DNA of 64,000 nt from Pannonibacter anstelovis. GTDB lineage: Bacteria; Pseudomonadota; Alphaproteobacteria; Rhizobiales; Stappiaceae. Below the pieces are notes generated by a model. That model did not search any database. It was not told where the DNA came from and saw nothing but the letters and a program-made list of their open reading frames with translations. Positions 17,646 to 26,457 of the stretch are shown here, piece by piece. The stretch's first letter is position 1. Each line of letters opens with the position of its first letter. The position numbers were made by a program, and so were the translations under genes. Location of the stretch: the NCBI RefSeq assembly GCF_036881715.1, contig NZ_JBAKBF010000006.1, forward strand, positions 215,266 to 279,265, written 5' to 3'.

Positions 17646-18863
17646 TCAGGCGACGGCGCGGGCCAGGGCGCAGCGCGACCACAGGGCATTCAGTGCGCCG
17701 ACCAGATGGTCGATATCTGCATCCGAATGGAACGGCGTCGGCGTGATGCGCAACCGCTCGGTGCCCTTCGGTACGGTCGGGTAATTGATCGGCTGGACAT
17801 AGATGCCGTAGTTGTCGAGCAGGATGTCCGAGATCCACTTGCACTTGGACGCATTGCCCACCATCACCGGAACGATGTGGCTGGGGTTGTCCATATGCGG
17901 GATGCCGCGGCGGTCCAGCAGGCTCCGCAGGCGGGCCACCCGGTCCTGATGTGCTTCGCGCTCGGCCGTGCTCTGCTTCAGGTGGCGGATCGACGCTGTA
18001 GCACCGGCTGCCAGTGACGGCGGCAGCGCCGTGGTGAAGATGAAGCCGGAGGCGAAGGAGCGCACGAAGTCGCAAAGCTGGCGCGAGCCGGTGATGTAGC
18101 CGCCCATGACACCAAAGGCCTTGCCAAGCGTGCCTTCGATGACCGTCAGACGGTCCATCAGGCCTTCCCGCTCGGCGATGCCGCCGCCGCGCGGGCCGTA
18201 GAGGCCGACGGCATGCACTTCATCAAGATAAGTCATCGCGCCATAGCGTTCGGCCACGTCGCAGATTTCCTTGATGGGAGCGATGTCGCCATCCATCGAA
18301 TAGACGCTCTCGAAGGCAACGAGCTTGGGAGCAGCCGGATCATCGGCGGCCAGCTTGCGCTCCAGGTCTTCCGGGCTGTTGTGCTTCCACACGCGCTTTT
18401 CCGCGCGGCTGTGGCGGATGCCTTCGATCATGGAGGCATGGTTCAGCGCATCGGAATAGACGATGCAGCCGGGGATTTTGGATGCCAGCGTGCCAAGGGC
18501 TGCCCAGTTGGAAACGTAGCCCGAGGTGAAGATGAGCGCCGACTCCTTGCCATGCAGATCCGCGAGCTCGTGCTCAAGCTGGACATGGTAGTGGTTGGTG
18601 CCCGAGATATTACGTGTGCCGCCAGCGCCTGCGCCGCAGGTGTCGATCGCATCCTTCATGGCGGTGACAACATCCGGATGCTGCCCCATGCCCAGGTAGT
18701 CGTTGGAGCACCACACGGTCACTTCATGAGTGGAGCCATCTTCGCGGAAGCGGGTCGCCTTGGGAAACTCGCCCGAATGACGCTTCAGATCAGCGAATAC
18801 GCGATAGTTGCCGTCCTCCCGCAAGCCGTCCAGCGCCTGCGCAAAGAAGCTCTCGAAGTCCAT
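17646..18863 (-). CDS. hemA: 5-aminolevulinate synthase
   Basis: Condenses glycine with succinyl-CoA to give 5-aminolevulinate, the first step of haem, and thus also of corrin ring, synthesis by the C4 route used in Alphaproteobacteria. The 405-residue protein has the glycine-rich GAGAGGTRNISGTNHYH block (about residues 77-93), DEVHAVGLYG (214-223) and the PLP lysine in GTLGKAFG (Lys248). The start at 18863 has GAGGG upstream at 8 bases; the frame runs 46 codons further without family likeness. It is monocistronic with its own terminator. It also supplies precursor to the cobalamin genes in this window. Confidence 0.97.
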   Translation of the reverse strand: MDFESFFAQALDGLREDGNYRVFADLKRHSGEFPKATRFREDGSTHEVTVWCSNDYLGMGQHPDVVTAMKDAIDTCGAGAGGTRNISGTNHYHVQLEHELADLHGKESALIFTSGYVSNWAALGTLASKIPGCIVYSDALNHASMIEGIRHSRAEKRVWKHNSPEDLERKLAADDPAAPKLVAFESVYSMDGDIAPIKEICDVAERYGAMTYLDEVHAVGLYGPRGGGIAEREGLMDRLTVIEGTLGKAFGVMGGYITGSRQLCDFVRSFASGFIFTTALPPSLAAGATASIRHLKQSTAEREAHQDRVARLRSLLDRRGIPHMDNPSHIVPVMVGNASKCKWISDILLDNYGIYVQPINYPTVPKGTERLRITPTPFHSDADIDHLVGALNALWSRCALARAVA

Positions 18864-19566
18864 GGCGTATTCCCTCTTCTTCTCAAGCAGACGCAACCCG
18901 CGCCCGCCGTTGGCGTCCTGCAAGCCCTTGTGTCCAGAGCCGGTCATCATCTGGCCAGCCCTCCCAGGCGGATCTGATAAGGGGAAGTTGCCCCACCCCA
19001 CTCACGCGTCCTGTGATCCGAAGCCTGACAGCCTCGAGCCCTTGCACCATGTAGCGCAAGGTAGCGCTCCAACACATAGTTTAAAATGCCGCAGGCTGTC
19101 ATTATTCTAATTCCGGGTTACAGAATTCTTTTTAGAAGATGAGCCCGGCCGGTCAACTCTGAGACACCTGCCCCGCCGCCCTCTCTTCCGGCGTTCACTT
19201 CGGAACCTTAGCCTCCCGCATGCGTTAACACTTTGATCTGGGACAAGCCGGGCATCACGGCAAGTTGAAGCGGACGGCTTTTTCCGGCCAGAAACCGTAG
19301 TACCCCTGAAAACAGGAGCGAAATCAAGGAACTGAGCCAGGCCGGAGACATAAAGCCCCGGCAGCAGCCGATCAGGAAAGATCAGAAACCACGTCATTTT
19401 GTGATTCGCACAACATCTATCTTAAGGGAAATGGCGTAATAATGGCTGCATCACAGCAACCGGAGTATCAAGTCACCTGTCAAAAAGACGAGGTGCACTT
19501 CAAGCCTTAAAAAAACGGTGCCGTGATCTGTGTTCAGACGTGACTGTCATGCCGAGGGAGGCAACA
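18864..19566. other. 703-base gap between divergent hemA and a hypothetical gene
   Basis: This stretch must hold the hemA promoter (minus) and that of the gene at 19567 (plus). I see no tRNA, no clear palindrome and no convincing operator. An imperfect FNR-like sequence at 19233-19246 has two mismatches in one half-site. A 22-codon ORF (19442-19510) has only a distant AAGGGAA upstream and is probably chance. The second half is richer in A and T than the surrounding coding DNA. Confidence 0.5.
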
Positions 19567-20160
19567 ATGACGCATCGTCTCGTAAAGAAAGCCATCATTC
19601 CGGCAGTTGCCATCATGCTTTCTGCCGCACCGCTCGCGCTTGCCGCTCCCAAATCGGAACGGCATGTGCTGCCTGAGGACAATCTCTCCGTCACGCTCGC
19701 CAGCCTTGGCGCTGGGCCAGCGGCCGGTGAGGATACGTCCATCTGGGTTGGACCGGTCGACATCCAGGGCCGCAAGGTGATCTGGGTCGAACTGATCGAC
19801 TCAGAGGGCGAAGTCATCTACGCCTCAGAAGTCGCGCAGAATGAAACCCATCTCCTTCCCGATGGCCGCGCCATCGTCGTGAGCCCGCTTACTGCCCCGG
19901 AGGGCACGCTCGTCGCAGCCAAGGACGAATCGCGTGTCCCGCCAGAAGCCGGTCAGATGATCACGCGCCGCGTGGTGGATGATGAGGAAGGCAAGACCGC
20001 TGTCGAGCTGGTCCAGGCGCCGCCGCAGCAGCCTTCCCTCCTGGTGCAGCTGGCAAAGGCGGGCGAAACCGTCTGGCACGGCATCGTTGCCTTCTTCCAG
20101 GGGGCTGCCGATTCGGTCCGTGTGGCGTGGAACTGGATCGTGGATACGGTGGCTGCCTGA
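19567..20160 (+). CDS. Exported protein of unknown function
   Basis: A 197-residue protein I do not recognise. The start at 19567 has GAGGGAGG 5 bases upstream, which decides it over an in-frame ATG nine codons earlier. The N-terminus KKAIIPAVAIMLSAAPLALAAP is a signal peptide with likely cleavage near residue 27. The mature part is mixed alpha/beta and acidic (for example IWVELIDSEGEVIYASEV), with a hydrophobic C-terminal segment (VWHGIVAFFQGAADS). Cysteines are absent. It is monocistronic, convergent with the DUF2155 gene and preceded by a long gap. Periplasmic location is inferred from the signal peptide. Confidence 0.8.
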   Translation: MTHRLVKKAIIPAVAIMLSAAPLALAAPKSERHVLPEDNLSVTLASLGAGPAAGEDTSIWVGPVDIQGRKVIWVELIDSEGEVIYASEVAQNETHLLPDGRAIVVSPLTAPEGTLVAAKDESRVPPEAGQMITRRVVDDEEGKTAVELVQAPPQQPSLLVQLAKAGETVWHGIVAFFQGAADSVRVAWNWIVDTVAA

Positions 20161-20230
20161 ACTTATTGCCACTGGAGGGCAGGCCAAGGCGATGTGCCCG
20201 CCGGATCCTCTCCGGCAGGCATGGCAGTGA

Positions 20231-20788
20231 TCAGAACAGAGGCGGTTTGGGCCGCGGTGCGGGCACAGCACCCATTGCGCCCTCAGTTTGTTCGCCCGCT
20301 CCTGCGCCGCCACCAAGTGTGTCTGCCCCCTCTTCCACCACCGTTACAGGGGGGCCGGAATAGCCGGCGGGAGGCGGCACGGTGGAGGTCTGGCGGCAGT
20401 CGGTCAGCCACACGTCATAAACGGCATGCTCGACACCATGCAGGCCGGGGCTTGCGGCGAACATCCAGCCAGAAAAAATGCGCTGGATCTGATTGTTGAG
20501 CGTGACCTCATCCACCTGCACGAAAGCCGTGGTCAGCGGATTTTCGGTCTGCGGCCGGGTGTGGCAGACGCGCGGCGTCACCTGCAGCGCGCCAAACTGA
20601 ACTGTCTCGCCGATATAGACATCAAACGACGTGATACGCCCGGTGATCTTGTCGAGACCGGAGAAGACGGCCACCGGGTTCTCGATGACATCAGCACGGG
20701 CGGGCACTGCGGCAAGGGCGCAGCAAAGGGCGCCAGCAAGGGCTGAGCCGAAGACCGGCGTGCTCTTCATCCTGTTGATTTGCCGCAT
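20231..20788 (-). CDS. DUF2155 exported protein
   Basis: A 185-residue protein of the alphaproteobacterial DUF2155 family, function unknown. It has a signal peptide (cleavage near ARA-D, residue 32) and the conserved core FSGLDKITGRITSFDVYIGE and QVTPRVCHTRP, ending with FSGWMFAASPGLHGVEHAVYDVWLTDC. Two cysteines (about 75 and 131) could form a disulfide. The C-terminus is Pro/Gly-rich. The start at 20788 has AGGGA upstream; an ATG six codons later is possible. It follows valS on the same strand, separated by a strong hairpin. Confidence 0.87.
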   Translation of the reverse strand: MRQINRMKSTPVFGSALAGALCCALAAVPARADVIENPVAVFSGLDKITGRITSFDVYIGETVQFGALQVTPRVCHTRPQTENPLTTAFVQVDEVTLNNQIQRIFSGWMFAASPGLHGVEHAVYDVWLTDCRQTSTVPPPAGYSGPPVTVVEEGADTLGGGAGAGEQTEGAMGAVPAPRPKPPLF

Positions 20789-20855
20789 GATTGTCCCTGG
20801 CAACTCTCTTGTTCTGGCGGGCGTAACACCCGATTGCGGCTGCCGGAAGGCAACC

Positions 20856-20890
20856 CCTTGCGCGGCAACGGGTTCCGCTGCCGCGCAAGG
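20856..20890 (-). terminator. Terminator-like hairpin after valS
   Basis: A perfect 12-bp stem (CCTTGCGCGGCA with TGCCGCGCAAGG) and an 11-base loop lie 8 bases after the valS stop. No T-run follows, so termination may be partial or act through RNA stability. Confidence 0.6.
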
Positions 20891-20897
20891 ATGTTTA

Positions 20898-23729
20898 TCA
20901 GCCCAGCGAAGCCAGGCGGCTGACGGCCGTCTGCACCTGCGTCTTGCGGGCGGAAAGCTCGGCCAGCTTCTCGCGCTCTCCTTCGACAACCTCTTCCTTT
21001 GCCTTCTCGACAAAGGCCGGATTGGAGAGCTTCTTCTCGATACGGCCGATCTCGTCTTCCAGCTTCGCGAGGTCCTTGGCGAGACGCGCCTTTTCGGCGC
21101 CCAGATCGATGACACCGGCCAGCGGCAGACAGACCGTGGCATCGCCAACAATGATCTGCGCTGCGCCCTTCGGCAGCTCATCCGCCAGCGTCAGGCTTTC
21201 GGCGCGGGCAAGGCGCAGGATGGCGGCCTCGTGAGTCTTCACCCTCGCAGCCGTCACATCACCTGCCCCGACCAGCACCACCGGGATTTGCGCACCGGCA
21301 GGCACGTTCATTTCCGAACGGACGGACCGGATTTCGGAAATGAGGCCAACCAGCCAGTTGATCTCTTCAGCCGCTGCCGCATCGACCAGCGCAGGGGCAG
21401 GCCAGCGGGTGAGCATCAGGATCTGGTCCGGAGCCCCTGTTTCCTCACCCAGGCGCGCCCACAGCTCTTCCGTCAGGAAGGGCATGAAGGGGTGGAGGAT
21501 CTTCAGGATTTCATCCAGGGTCCAGGCAGCGGTCGCCCGGATCTCAGCCTTGGCGGCTTCATCCGTGCCGTTGAACACGGGCTTGGCCAGTTCCAGGAAC
21601 CAGTCGCAATAGGTGTTCCAGACGAAACGGTAGACGCCATTGGCCGCATCATTGAAGCGGTAGGCCTCCAGAGCCTCGCGCACTTCCTCGGCGCAGCGGC
21701 CGACTTCCGTGGCGATCCAGCGGTTGAGTGTATGGGTGGCACGGGCCGGATCGAAGCCGGCGACGCGCTTGCAGCCGTTCATTTCCGCAAAGCGGGCCGC
21801 ATTCCACAGCTTGGTGGCAAAGTTGCGGTACCCGCCGACGCGGCTGGTGGCAAGCTTGATGTCACGGCCCTGTGCAGCCATGGCCGCCAGCGTGAAGCGC
21901 AGCGCGTCGGCACCGAACTCGTCGATCAGTTTCAGCGGGTCGATGACGTTGCCCTTGGACTTCGACATCTTCTGCCCCTTCTCGTCACGGACGAGGGCAT
22001 GAATGTAGACGGTCTCGAAAGGCTCGGTCTTCATGAAGTGCAGCGACATCATCATCATGCGGGCGACCCAGAAGAAGATGATGTCGAAGCCGGTGATCAG
22101 CACCGACGTCGGGAAATAGCGCGCCAGCTCCGGCGTCTTGTCCGGCCAGCCGAGCGTCGAGAACGGCCACAGGGCGGAGGAGAACCAGGTGTCGAGCACG
22201 TCCTCGTCGCGGTAGAGGAGAACGCTCTCCCCTGCCCCGGCTTCCCAGGCTGCCAGCGCCTGTTCCATGGCCGCCATTTCAACCGGCTTGCCATAATGGG
22301 CCGCAGCCGCCTTCAGTGCTTCAGCTTCTGTCTTCTCGACGAAGATCTTGCCATCCGGCCCGTACCAGGCCGGGATCTGGTGGCCCCACCACAGCTGGCG
22401 CGAGATGCACCAGGGCTGGATGTTCTCCATCCACTCGTAATAGGTCTTGTCCCAGTTGGACGGAACGAACTTGGTGCGGCCCTCGCGGACGGAGGCAATC
22501 GCGGGCTTGGCCAGTGTGGCGGCATCCACATACCACTGGTCGGTCAGCATCGGCTCGATCGGCACGCCGCCACGGTCGCCATGCGGCACCATGTGCGTAT
22601 GATCCTCAATGCGGTCCAGAAGCCCCTGCTCTTCCATCTGCGCCACCAGCGCCTTGCGCACGGCGAAGCGGTCCTGCCCGTGGAAGGAGGCGACGGTGGC
22701 TTCCAGCATCTCAGAGGCCGGAACGCCGGCGAGGAATTCGGCATTCTCAGCCAGAATGACCCGCGCTTCACGGTCCAGAACCGAAATCATCGGCAGATCG
22801 TGGCGCTTGCCGACCTCGAAGTCATTGAAGTCATGCGCCGGGGTGATCTTCACCGCGCCGGAACCGGCGGTGGGATCGGCATAATCATCGCCCACGATCG
22901 GCACGCGGCGGCCAACCAGCGGCAGGATGATGTGCTTGCCGATCAGATCCTTGTAGCGCGGATCTTCCGGATTCACGGCGACGGCGGTGTCGCCCAGCAT
23001 GGTTTCCGGACGGGTGGTGGCCACGACGATGTAATCGCGGGTCTCATGCTCCGTCGCATTGCCTTCCTCGTCGAAGGCAACCGGATACTGATAGGTGGCA
23101 CCGCCTTCCAGCGGATAGCGGAAGTGCCAGAGGTTGCCCTTGATCTCCTGCTGCACGACTTCCAGGTCGGAAATCGCGGTCAGCAGCTTCGGATCCCAGT
23201 TGACGAGGCGCTTGTCCTTGTAGATCAGGCCATCGCGGAAGAGCGACACGAAGACTTCCAGAACGGCGGCTGACAAGCCCTCATCCATGGTGAAGCGCTC
23301 GCGGTCCCAATCACAGGACGCGCCAAGGCGCTTCAGCTGGTTGAAGATCATCCCGCCGGATTCGCCCTTCCAGTTCCAGACACGCTCGATGAAGGCGTCA
23401 CGGCCCATGTCGCGGCGCGACGGCTCCTTGCGCTCGGCGAGCTGGCGCTCGACAACCATCTGGGTGGCAATGCCTGCGTGATCCATGCCCGGCTGCCACA
23501 GAACGTCCTTGCCGCGCATGCGCTCGAAGCGGATCAGAATGTCCTGCAGCGTGTTGTTGAGCGCATGGCCCATGTGCAGGGAGCCTGTCACGTTCGGCGG
23601 CGGGATCACGATCGTATAGGACGGGGCGCCATCACCAGCGCCCGCTCCGGCGCGCGAGGCTCCGGCCTTTTCCCACATTTCGGTGATCCGCGGCTCGACG
23701 GCCGCTGCGTCATAGGTCTTGTCAAGCAT
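20898..23729 (-). CDS. valS: Valine--tRNA ligase
   Basis: Class I aminoacyl-tRNA synthetase that charges tRNA-Val. The 943-residue protein shows the HIGH-type signature HMGH at residues 52-55 and KMSKS at 587-591, the editing domain between them, and a C-terminal coiled-coil arm (AEKARLAKDLAKLEDEIGR). Length and domain order are typical. It is downstream of popZ, separated by a terminator hairpin, and upstream of the DUF2155 gene. The order tolC-popZ-valS is common in Alphaproteobacteria. Confidence 0.98.
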   Translation of the reverse strand: MLDKTYDAAAVEPRITEMWEKAGASRAGAGAGDGAPSYTIVIPPPNVTGSLHMGHALNNTLQDILIRFERMRGKDVLWQPGMDHAGIATQMVVERQLAERKEPSRRDMGRDAFIERVWNWKGESGGMIFNQLKRLGASCDWDRERFTMDEGLSAAVLEVFVSLFRDGLIYKDKRLVNWDPKLLTAISDLEVVQQEIKGNLWHFRYPLEGGATYQYPVAFDEEGNATEHETRDYIVVATTRPETMLGDTAVAVNPEDPRYKDLIGKHIILPLVGRRVPIVGDDYADPTAGSGAVKITPAHDFNDFEVGKRHDLPMISVLDREARVILAENAEFLAGVPASEMLEATVASFHGQDRFAVRKALVAQMEEQGLLDRIEDHTHMVPHGDRGGVPIEPMLTDQWYVDAATLAKPAIASVREGRTKFVPSNWDKTYYEWMENIQPWCISRQLWWGHQIPAWYGPDGKIFVEKTEAEALKAAAAHYGKPVEMAAMEQALAAWEAGAGESVLLYRDEDVLDTWFSSALWPFSTLGWPDKTPELARYFPTSVLITGFDIIFFWVARMMMMSLHFMKTEPFETVYIHALVRDEKGQKMSKSKGNVIDPLKLIDEFGADALRFTLAAMAAQGRDIKLATSRVGGYRNFATKLWNAARFAEMNGCKRVAGFDPARATHTLNRWIATEVGRCAEEVREALEAYRFNDAANGVYRFVWNTYCDWFLELAKPVFNGTDEAAKAEIRATAAWTLDEILKILHPFMPFLTEELWARLGEETGAPDQILMLTRWPAPALVDAAAAEEINWLVGLISEIRSVRSEMNVPAGAQIPVVLVGAGDVTAARVKTHEAAILRLARAESLTLADELPKGAAQIIVGDATVCLPLAGVIDLGAEKARLAKDLAKLEDEIGRIEKKLSNPAFVEKAKEEVVEGEREKLAELSARKTQVQTAVSRLASLG

Positions 23730-23834
23730 GAGGGCTTCTCGGGACTTTCCGTTATCTGGGCCTGTGTAAATCGGATGGCGGGCAGCGAGTCAACATCCTG
23801 AGCAGAATGGCGCCGGCAGAGAGGCAGAAATGGC

Positions 23835-23856
23835 AACGCCGCCCGCAGGCGGCGTT
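23835..23856 (-). terminator. Terminator of popZ
   Basis: AACGCCGCC and GGCGGCGTT form a 9-bp stem with a 4-base loop 36 bases after the popZ stop, followed on the minus strand by GCCATTTC. The T-run is short but the position is right. Confidence 0.6.
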
Positions 23857-23891
23857 CTGGTCATGCATGGCACATAACAAGCCGCCGCAGA

Positions 23892-24632
23892 TCAGCGCTT
23901 GCGTACCACGCGTTCGATTTCCTGGCGGACGAGACGCTCAACCATCACCGGCAGATTCTGATCCAGCCAGCTCTTCAGCATCGGGCGGAGCATCTCCTTG
24001 ACCAGATCCTCAAGCGTACGCGCATTGGCAGACAGGATGGTGCTCGACAGGTTCTCGAAAGCCGCACTGACGGCAGCACCGGCCATGTCGGAGACAAGCG
24101 GCGTTTCCTCATCCAGCGGATCCAGATTGTCCATGGAAACGGGAGCAAGGCCTTCCGATGCGGAAGACCGCACCGGCTGCGGGGCAGCCTTGGGAGCCGG
24201 AGCTGGCTCCTCCTCGTCTTCCATGAAGCCAATATCGCCCGCGTCATCGTCCATCGTGTCGGGCAGGCCCTCCACCATGGCGAAGGAGTCTTCTTCCTCG
24301 TCTTCCTCGACGGCCAGTTCTTCCGTCAATTCAAGAACATCGTCATCGGCAACGTCTTCGTCAGCCTCAAAGGCAGCAATGTCGTCGTCGATGGCGGCAT
24401 CGGCGTCATCATCATCGTCGCCCGCCATGTCGAACAGCTTGTCCAGGTCGTCCTGCGACATGCCGGCTTCTTCTTCGGGCACTTCGTTGAGTTGCGGCAT
24501 TTCGGCTACGGGCTCCGGGGCTGCTTGTGCCGTCTTGGTGGCGGCAGGAGATTCCTCGTCGGAAATAATCCGGCGAATGGAGGCGAGAATCTCCTCCATT
24601 GAGGGTTCCTGCGCCTGACTGGCCTTCGACAT
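23892..24632 (-). CDS. popZ: PopZ-like polar organising protein (DUF2497)
   Basis: PopZ forms a polar meshwork that anchors the chromosome origin and cell-cycle proteins in Alphaproteobacteria. The 246-residue protein has the three expected parts: a short N-terminal helix (SMEEILASIRRIISDEE, residues 11-27), a long acidic linker (about 60-150) and a conserved helical C-terminus (LEDLVKEMLRPMLKSWLD and LVRQEIERVVRKR) that drives oligomer formation. It is longer than Caulobacter PopZ because of its acidic linker. GANTC sites and a CtrA-like box lie just upstream, which would fit cell-cycle control. Identity rests on the two terminal motifs and the valS neighbour. Confidence 0.9.
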   Translation of the reverse strand: MSKASQAQEPSMEEILASIRRIISDEESPAATKTAQAAPEPVAEMPQLNEVPEEEAGMSQDDLDKLFDMAGDDDDDADAAIDDDIAAFEADEDVADDDVLELTEELAVEEDEEEDSFAMVEGLPDTMDDDAGDIGFMEDEEEPAPAPKAAPQPVRSSASEGLAPVSMDNLDPLDEETPLVSDMAGAAVSAAFENLSSTILSANARTLEDLVKEMLRPMLKSWLDQNLPVMVERLVRQEIERVVRKR

Positions 24633-24680
24633 GAGTTCCCCCAGAACTGATTACATACGCACCGGCACCGAATTCGAAGG

Positions 24681-24712
24681 TTACGATTCGGTTAAGGGAA
24701 TTATGCTGAGTC
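24681..24712. promoter_or_regulatory. CtrA-like box and two GANTC sites upstream of popZ
   Basis: TTAC-N7-TTAA at 24681-24695 differs from the CtrA consensus TTAA-N7-TTAA at one position. A GATTC lies inside it (24685-24689) and a GAGTC follows at 24708-24712; both fit the CcrM methylation motif GANTC. The block is 49-80 bases upstream of the popZ start. Cell-cycle control is inference. Confidence 0.5.
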
Positions 24713-24802
24713 GCCTGTCAACATCATAGGCGGACAGGCCAGCACAGACACCTTATCCCCTTCTAATAGGAAAAACTTGCCGGGCTGCCCTGCATAACCA
24801 AT

Positions 24803-24828
24803 GAAAAACGCGCCCAGGAGGGCGCGTT
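24803..24828 (-). terminator. Terminator of tolC
   Basis: On the minus strand AACGCGCCC and GGGCGCGTT form a perfect 9-bp stem with a 4-base loop, running straight into a TTTTT tract, 40 bases after the tolC stop. It is a classical intrinsic terminator. Confidence 0.9.
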
Positions 24829-24868
24829 CTCTAAGTTCACCGGGACTTTGCGGACCGCCGCCGAATCA

Positions 24869-26233
24869 TCAGCGGCCATCCGGCGTGCGCATGCCAAACC
24901 ACTTGTCGCGCACCTTGCTGTAATGCTCGGTGGGCTCATAACGGGCCACCTGCAGACCGAGATACTCGGCATCGAGACGGCCAACAGCCGACAGCAGCTG
25001 GTAGGCGCTGACGATGCGGTTGCGCTGTGCGGTAACCAGATTCGAGCGCTGTGTGATCAGTTCACGCTGAGCGTCCAGGACGTCGAGCGTCGTGCGCTGA
25101 CCAACACGCTGTTCCTCGATAACGCCCTGCAGAGCCAGCTGCTGGGCCTCTACGGCAGCCTGGGCTGCGGTGATCGAAGCCTCTGCCGCCTGATAGTCAC
25201 CCCAGGCAGTGATCACGTTTGCACGGATCTGATTGCGCAGAACGTCCAGCTGGATTTCAGCCTGCCCGAGTTCTTCCTTGGCCTGACGCACACGGGAAGA
25301 CAGGGCCCCACCCTGGTAAAGCGGCACCGAAACGCGACCGACGACAGAAGCGGAGTTGACGGTGCTGACTGACTGGGACGGCTTCCAGTCACGGCCGATG
25401 GAGCCTTCCAGCGTGACAGTCGGCAGCTGCTCGCCTTCGATCGTCTTCACGTTAAACGCCGCAGCATCAACCTGATGCTGTGCCTGCCGCAGGAGCGGCT
25501 GATACTCTTCGCCCAGACGGATCGCTTCTTCGACCGAACGCGGGATCATCTTGCCAACCGGCGTCGAGGCCGACAGGTTGCGCGCTTCAGTGCCAACGAT
25601 CTGCTCATAGACCGCGCGGCTTGCATTGAGATTGGCGATGGCCGAGTTGAGGCTGGCCTGAGCTTCAGCGTAGCGCGCTTCCGCCTGGGACACGTCCGTG
25701 CGGGTCCCCTCACCGACCTCGAACTGGTCCTTGGATGCGCGCACCTGCTCGCGCAGGAAGTCAACCGAGCTGCGCTGCAGGGCAACGAGCGCGGTGTCGC
25801 GGATCACATTCACATAGGACTGGGCGGCGGAGAGCAGCACATCCTGCTCGGTAGCGCTCAGGCTTTCGCGCTGTGCACGTACCAGAGCTTCGGCCTGCTT
25901 GGTCGAGTTCACCGTCCGGAAGCCGCGAAACAGGGCCTGCTGAATGGACAGGGACATGGACGCATTGTTGCGGATGTTGTCCGGCCCGACGCTGGTGGAG
26001 GTCCGGACCGATCCAACCGATGCATTGGCCGTGATGGTGGGCCGCCAGCCCGAAAGTGCCTGCGGCACACGTTCATCGGTGGCACGCAATGCAGCGCGTG
26101 CCGCATTCAGGGTCGGATTGTTGGCGTATGCAAGCGCCAGCGCTTCAGAAATGCTTTCAGCCTGAGCCGTGGAAGAAAGCGCGAAGGCACCGATGCCAAG
26201 CAAGGCAGCAGAAAGGGTTAGTCGAAAACGCAC
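24869..26233 (-). CDS. tolC: TolC-family outer-membrane channel protein
   Basis: Trimeric outer-membrane exit duct for tripartite efflux pumps and type I secretion. The 454-residue precursor has a cleavable signal peptide (ending STAQA, residue 25) and the two internally repeated OEP domains with long helices (ALAYANNPTLNAARAAL at the start of the first, VGQRTTLDVLDAQRELITQR in the second). No pump genes accompany it here. It lies between pcm and popZ, each with its own terminator. Assignment to TolC rather than a NodT-type lipoprotein follows from the lack of a lipobox. Confidence 0.95.
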   Translation of the reverse strand: MRFRLTLSAALLGIGAFALSSTAQAESISEALALAYANNPTLNAARAALRATDERVPQALSGWRPTITANASVGSVRTSTSVGPDNIRNNASMSLSIQQALFRGFRTVNSTKQAEALVRAQRESLSATEQDVLLSAAQSYVNVIRDTALVALQRSSVDFLREQVRASKDQFEVGEGTRTDVSQAEARYAEAQASLNSAIANLNASRAVYEQIVGTEARNLSASTPVGKMIPRSVEEAIRLGEEYQPLLRQAQHQVDAAAFNVKTIEGEQLPTVTLEGSIGRDWKPSQSVSTVNSASVVGRVSVPLYQGGALSSRVRQAKEELGQAEIQLDVLRNQIRANVITAWGDYQAAEASITAAQAAVEAQQLALQGVIEEQRVGQRTTLDVLDAQRELITQRSNLVTAQRNRIVSAYQLLSAVGRLDAEYLGLQVARYEPTEHYSKVRDKWFGMRTPDGR

Positions 26234-26387
26234 TGAAAACGCCCCTTGATGTACGGGCCCCCACCCGTGCTGTCATTTGCCGCGGAGTATAACCAGCTGC
26301 AACGCCGTGCCTACCCCTCACCGAAAATTAAGAATCCGTTTCTGTCCGGCTGAGGCAGCATTGCAACAGGTAACGCCATACGTAAAG

Positions 26388-26424
26388 CGCCCGAAAGCTG
26401 CTGCTTTTCAACAGCTTCCGGGCG
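26388..26424 (-). terminator. Terminator of pcm
   Basis: CGCCCGGAAGCTG pairs with CAGCTTTCGGGCG (one mismatch) on the minus strand, about 34 bases after the pcm stop, followed by CTTTACG. The stem is strong and the T-run is short. Confidence 0.7.
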
Positions 26425-26457
26425 CGAGACTTGAACGATGTTCAGATATGTGTGTTT

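Noticed and set aside
19233..19246. FNR/Anr-like TTGAT-N4-GACAA in the hemA upstream gap
   Set aside because: Two of five bases differ in one half-site, and it is about 370 bases from the hemA start.
20631..23273. 880-codon open frame antisense to valS
   Set aside because: valS explains this region; the opposite frame has no recognisable domain and no ribosome-binding site.
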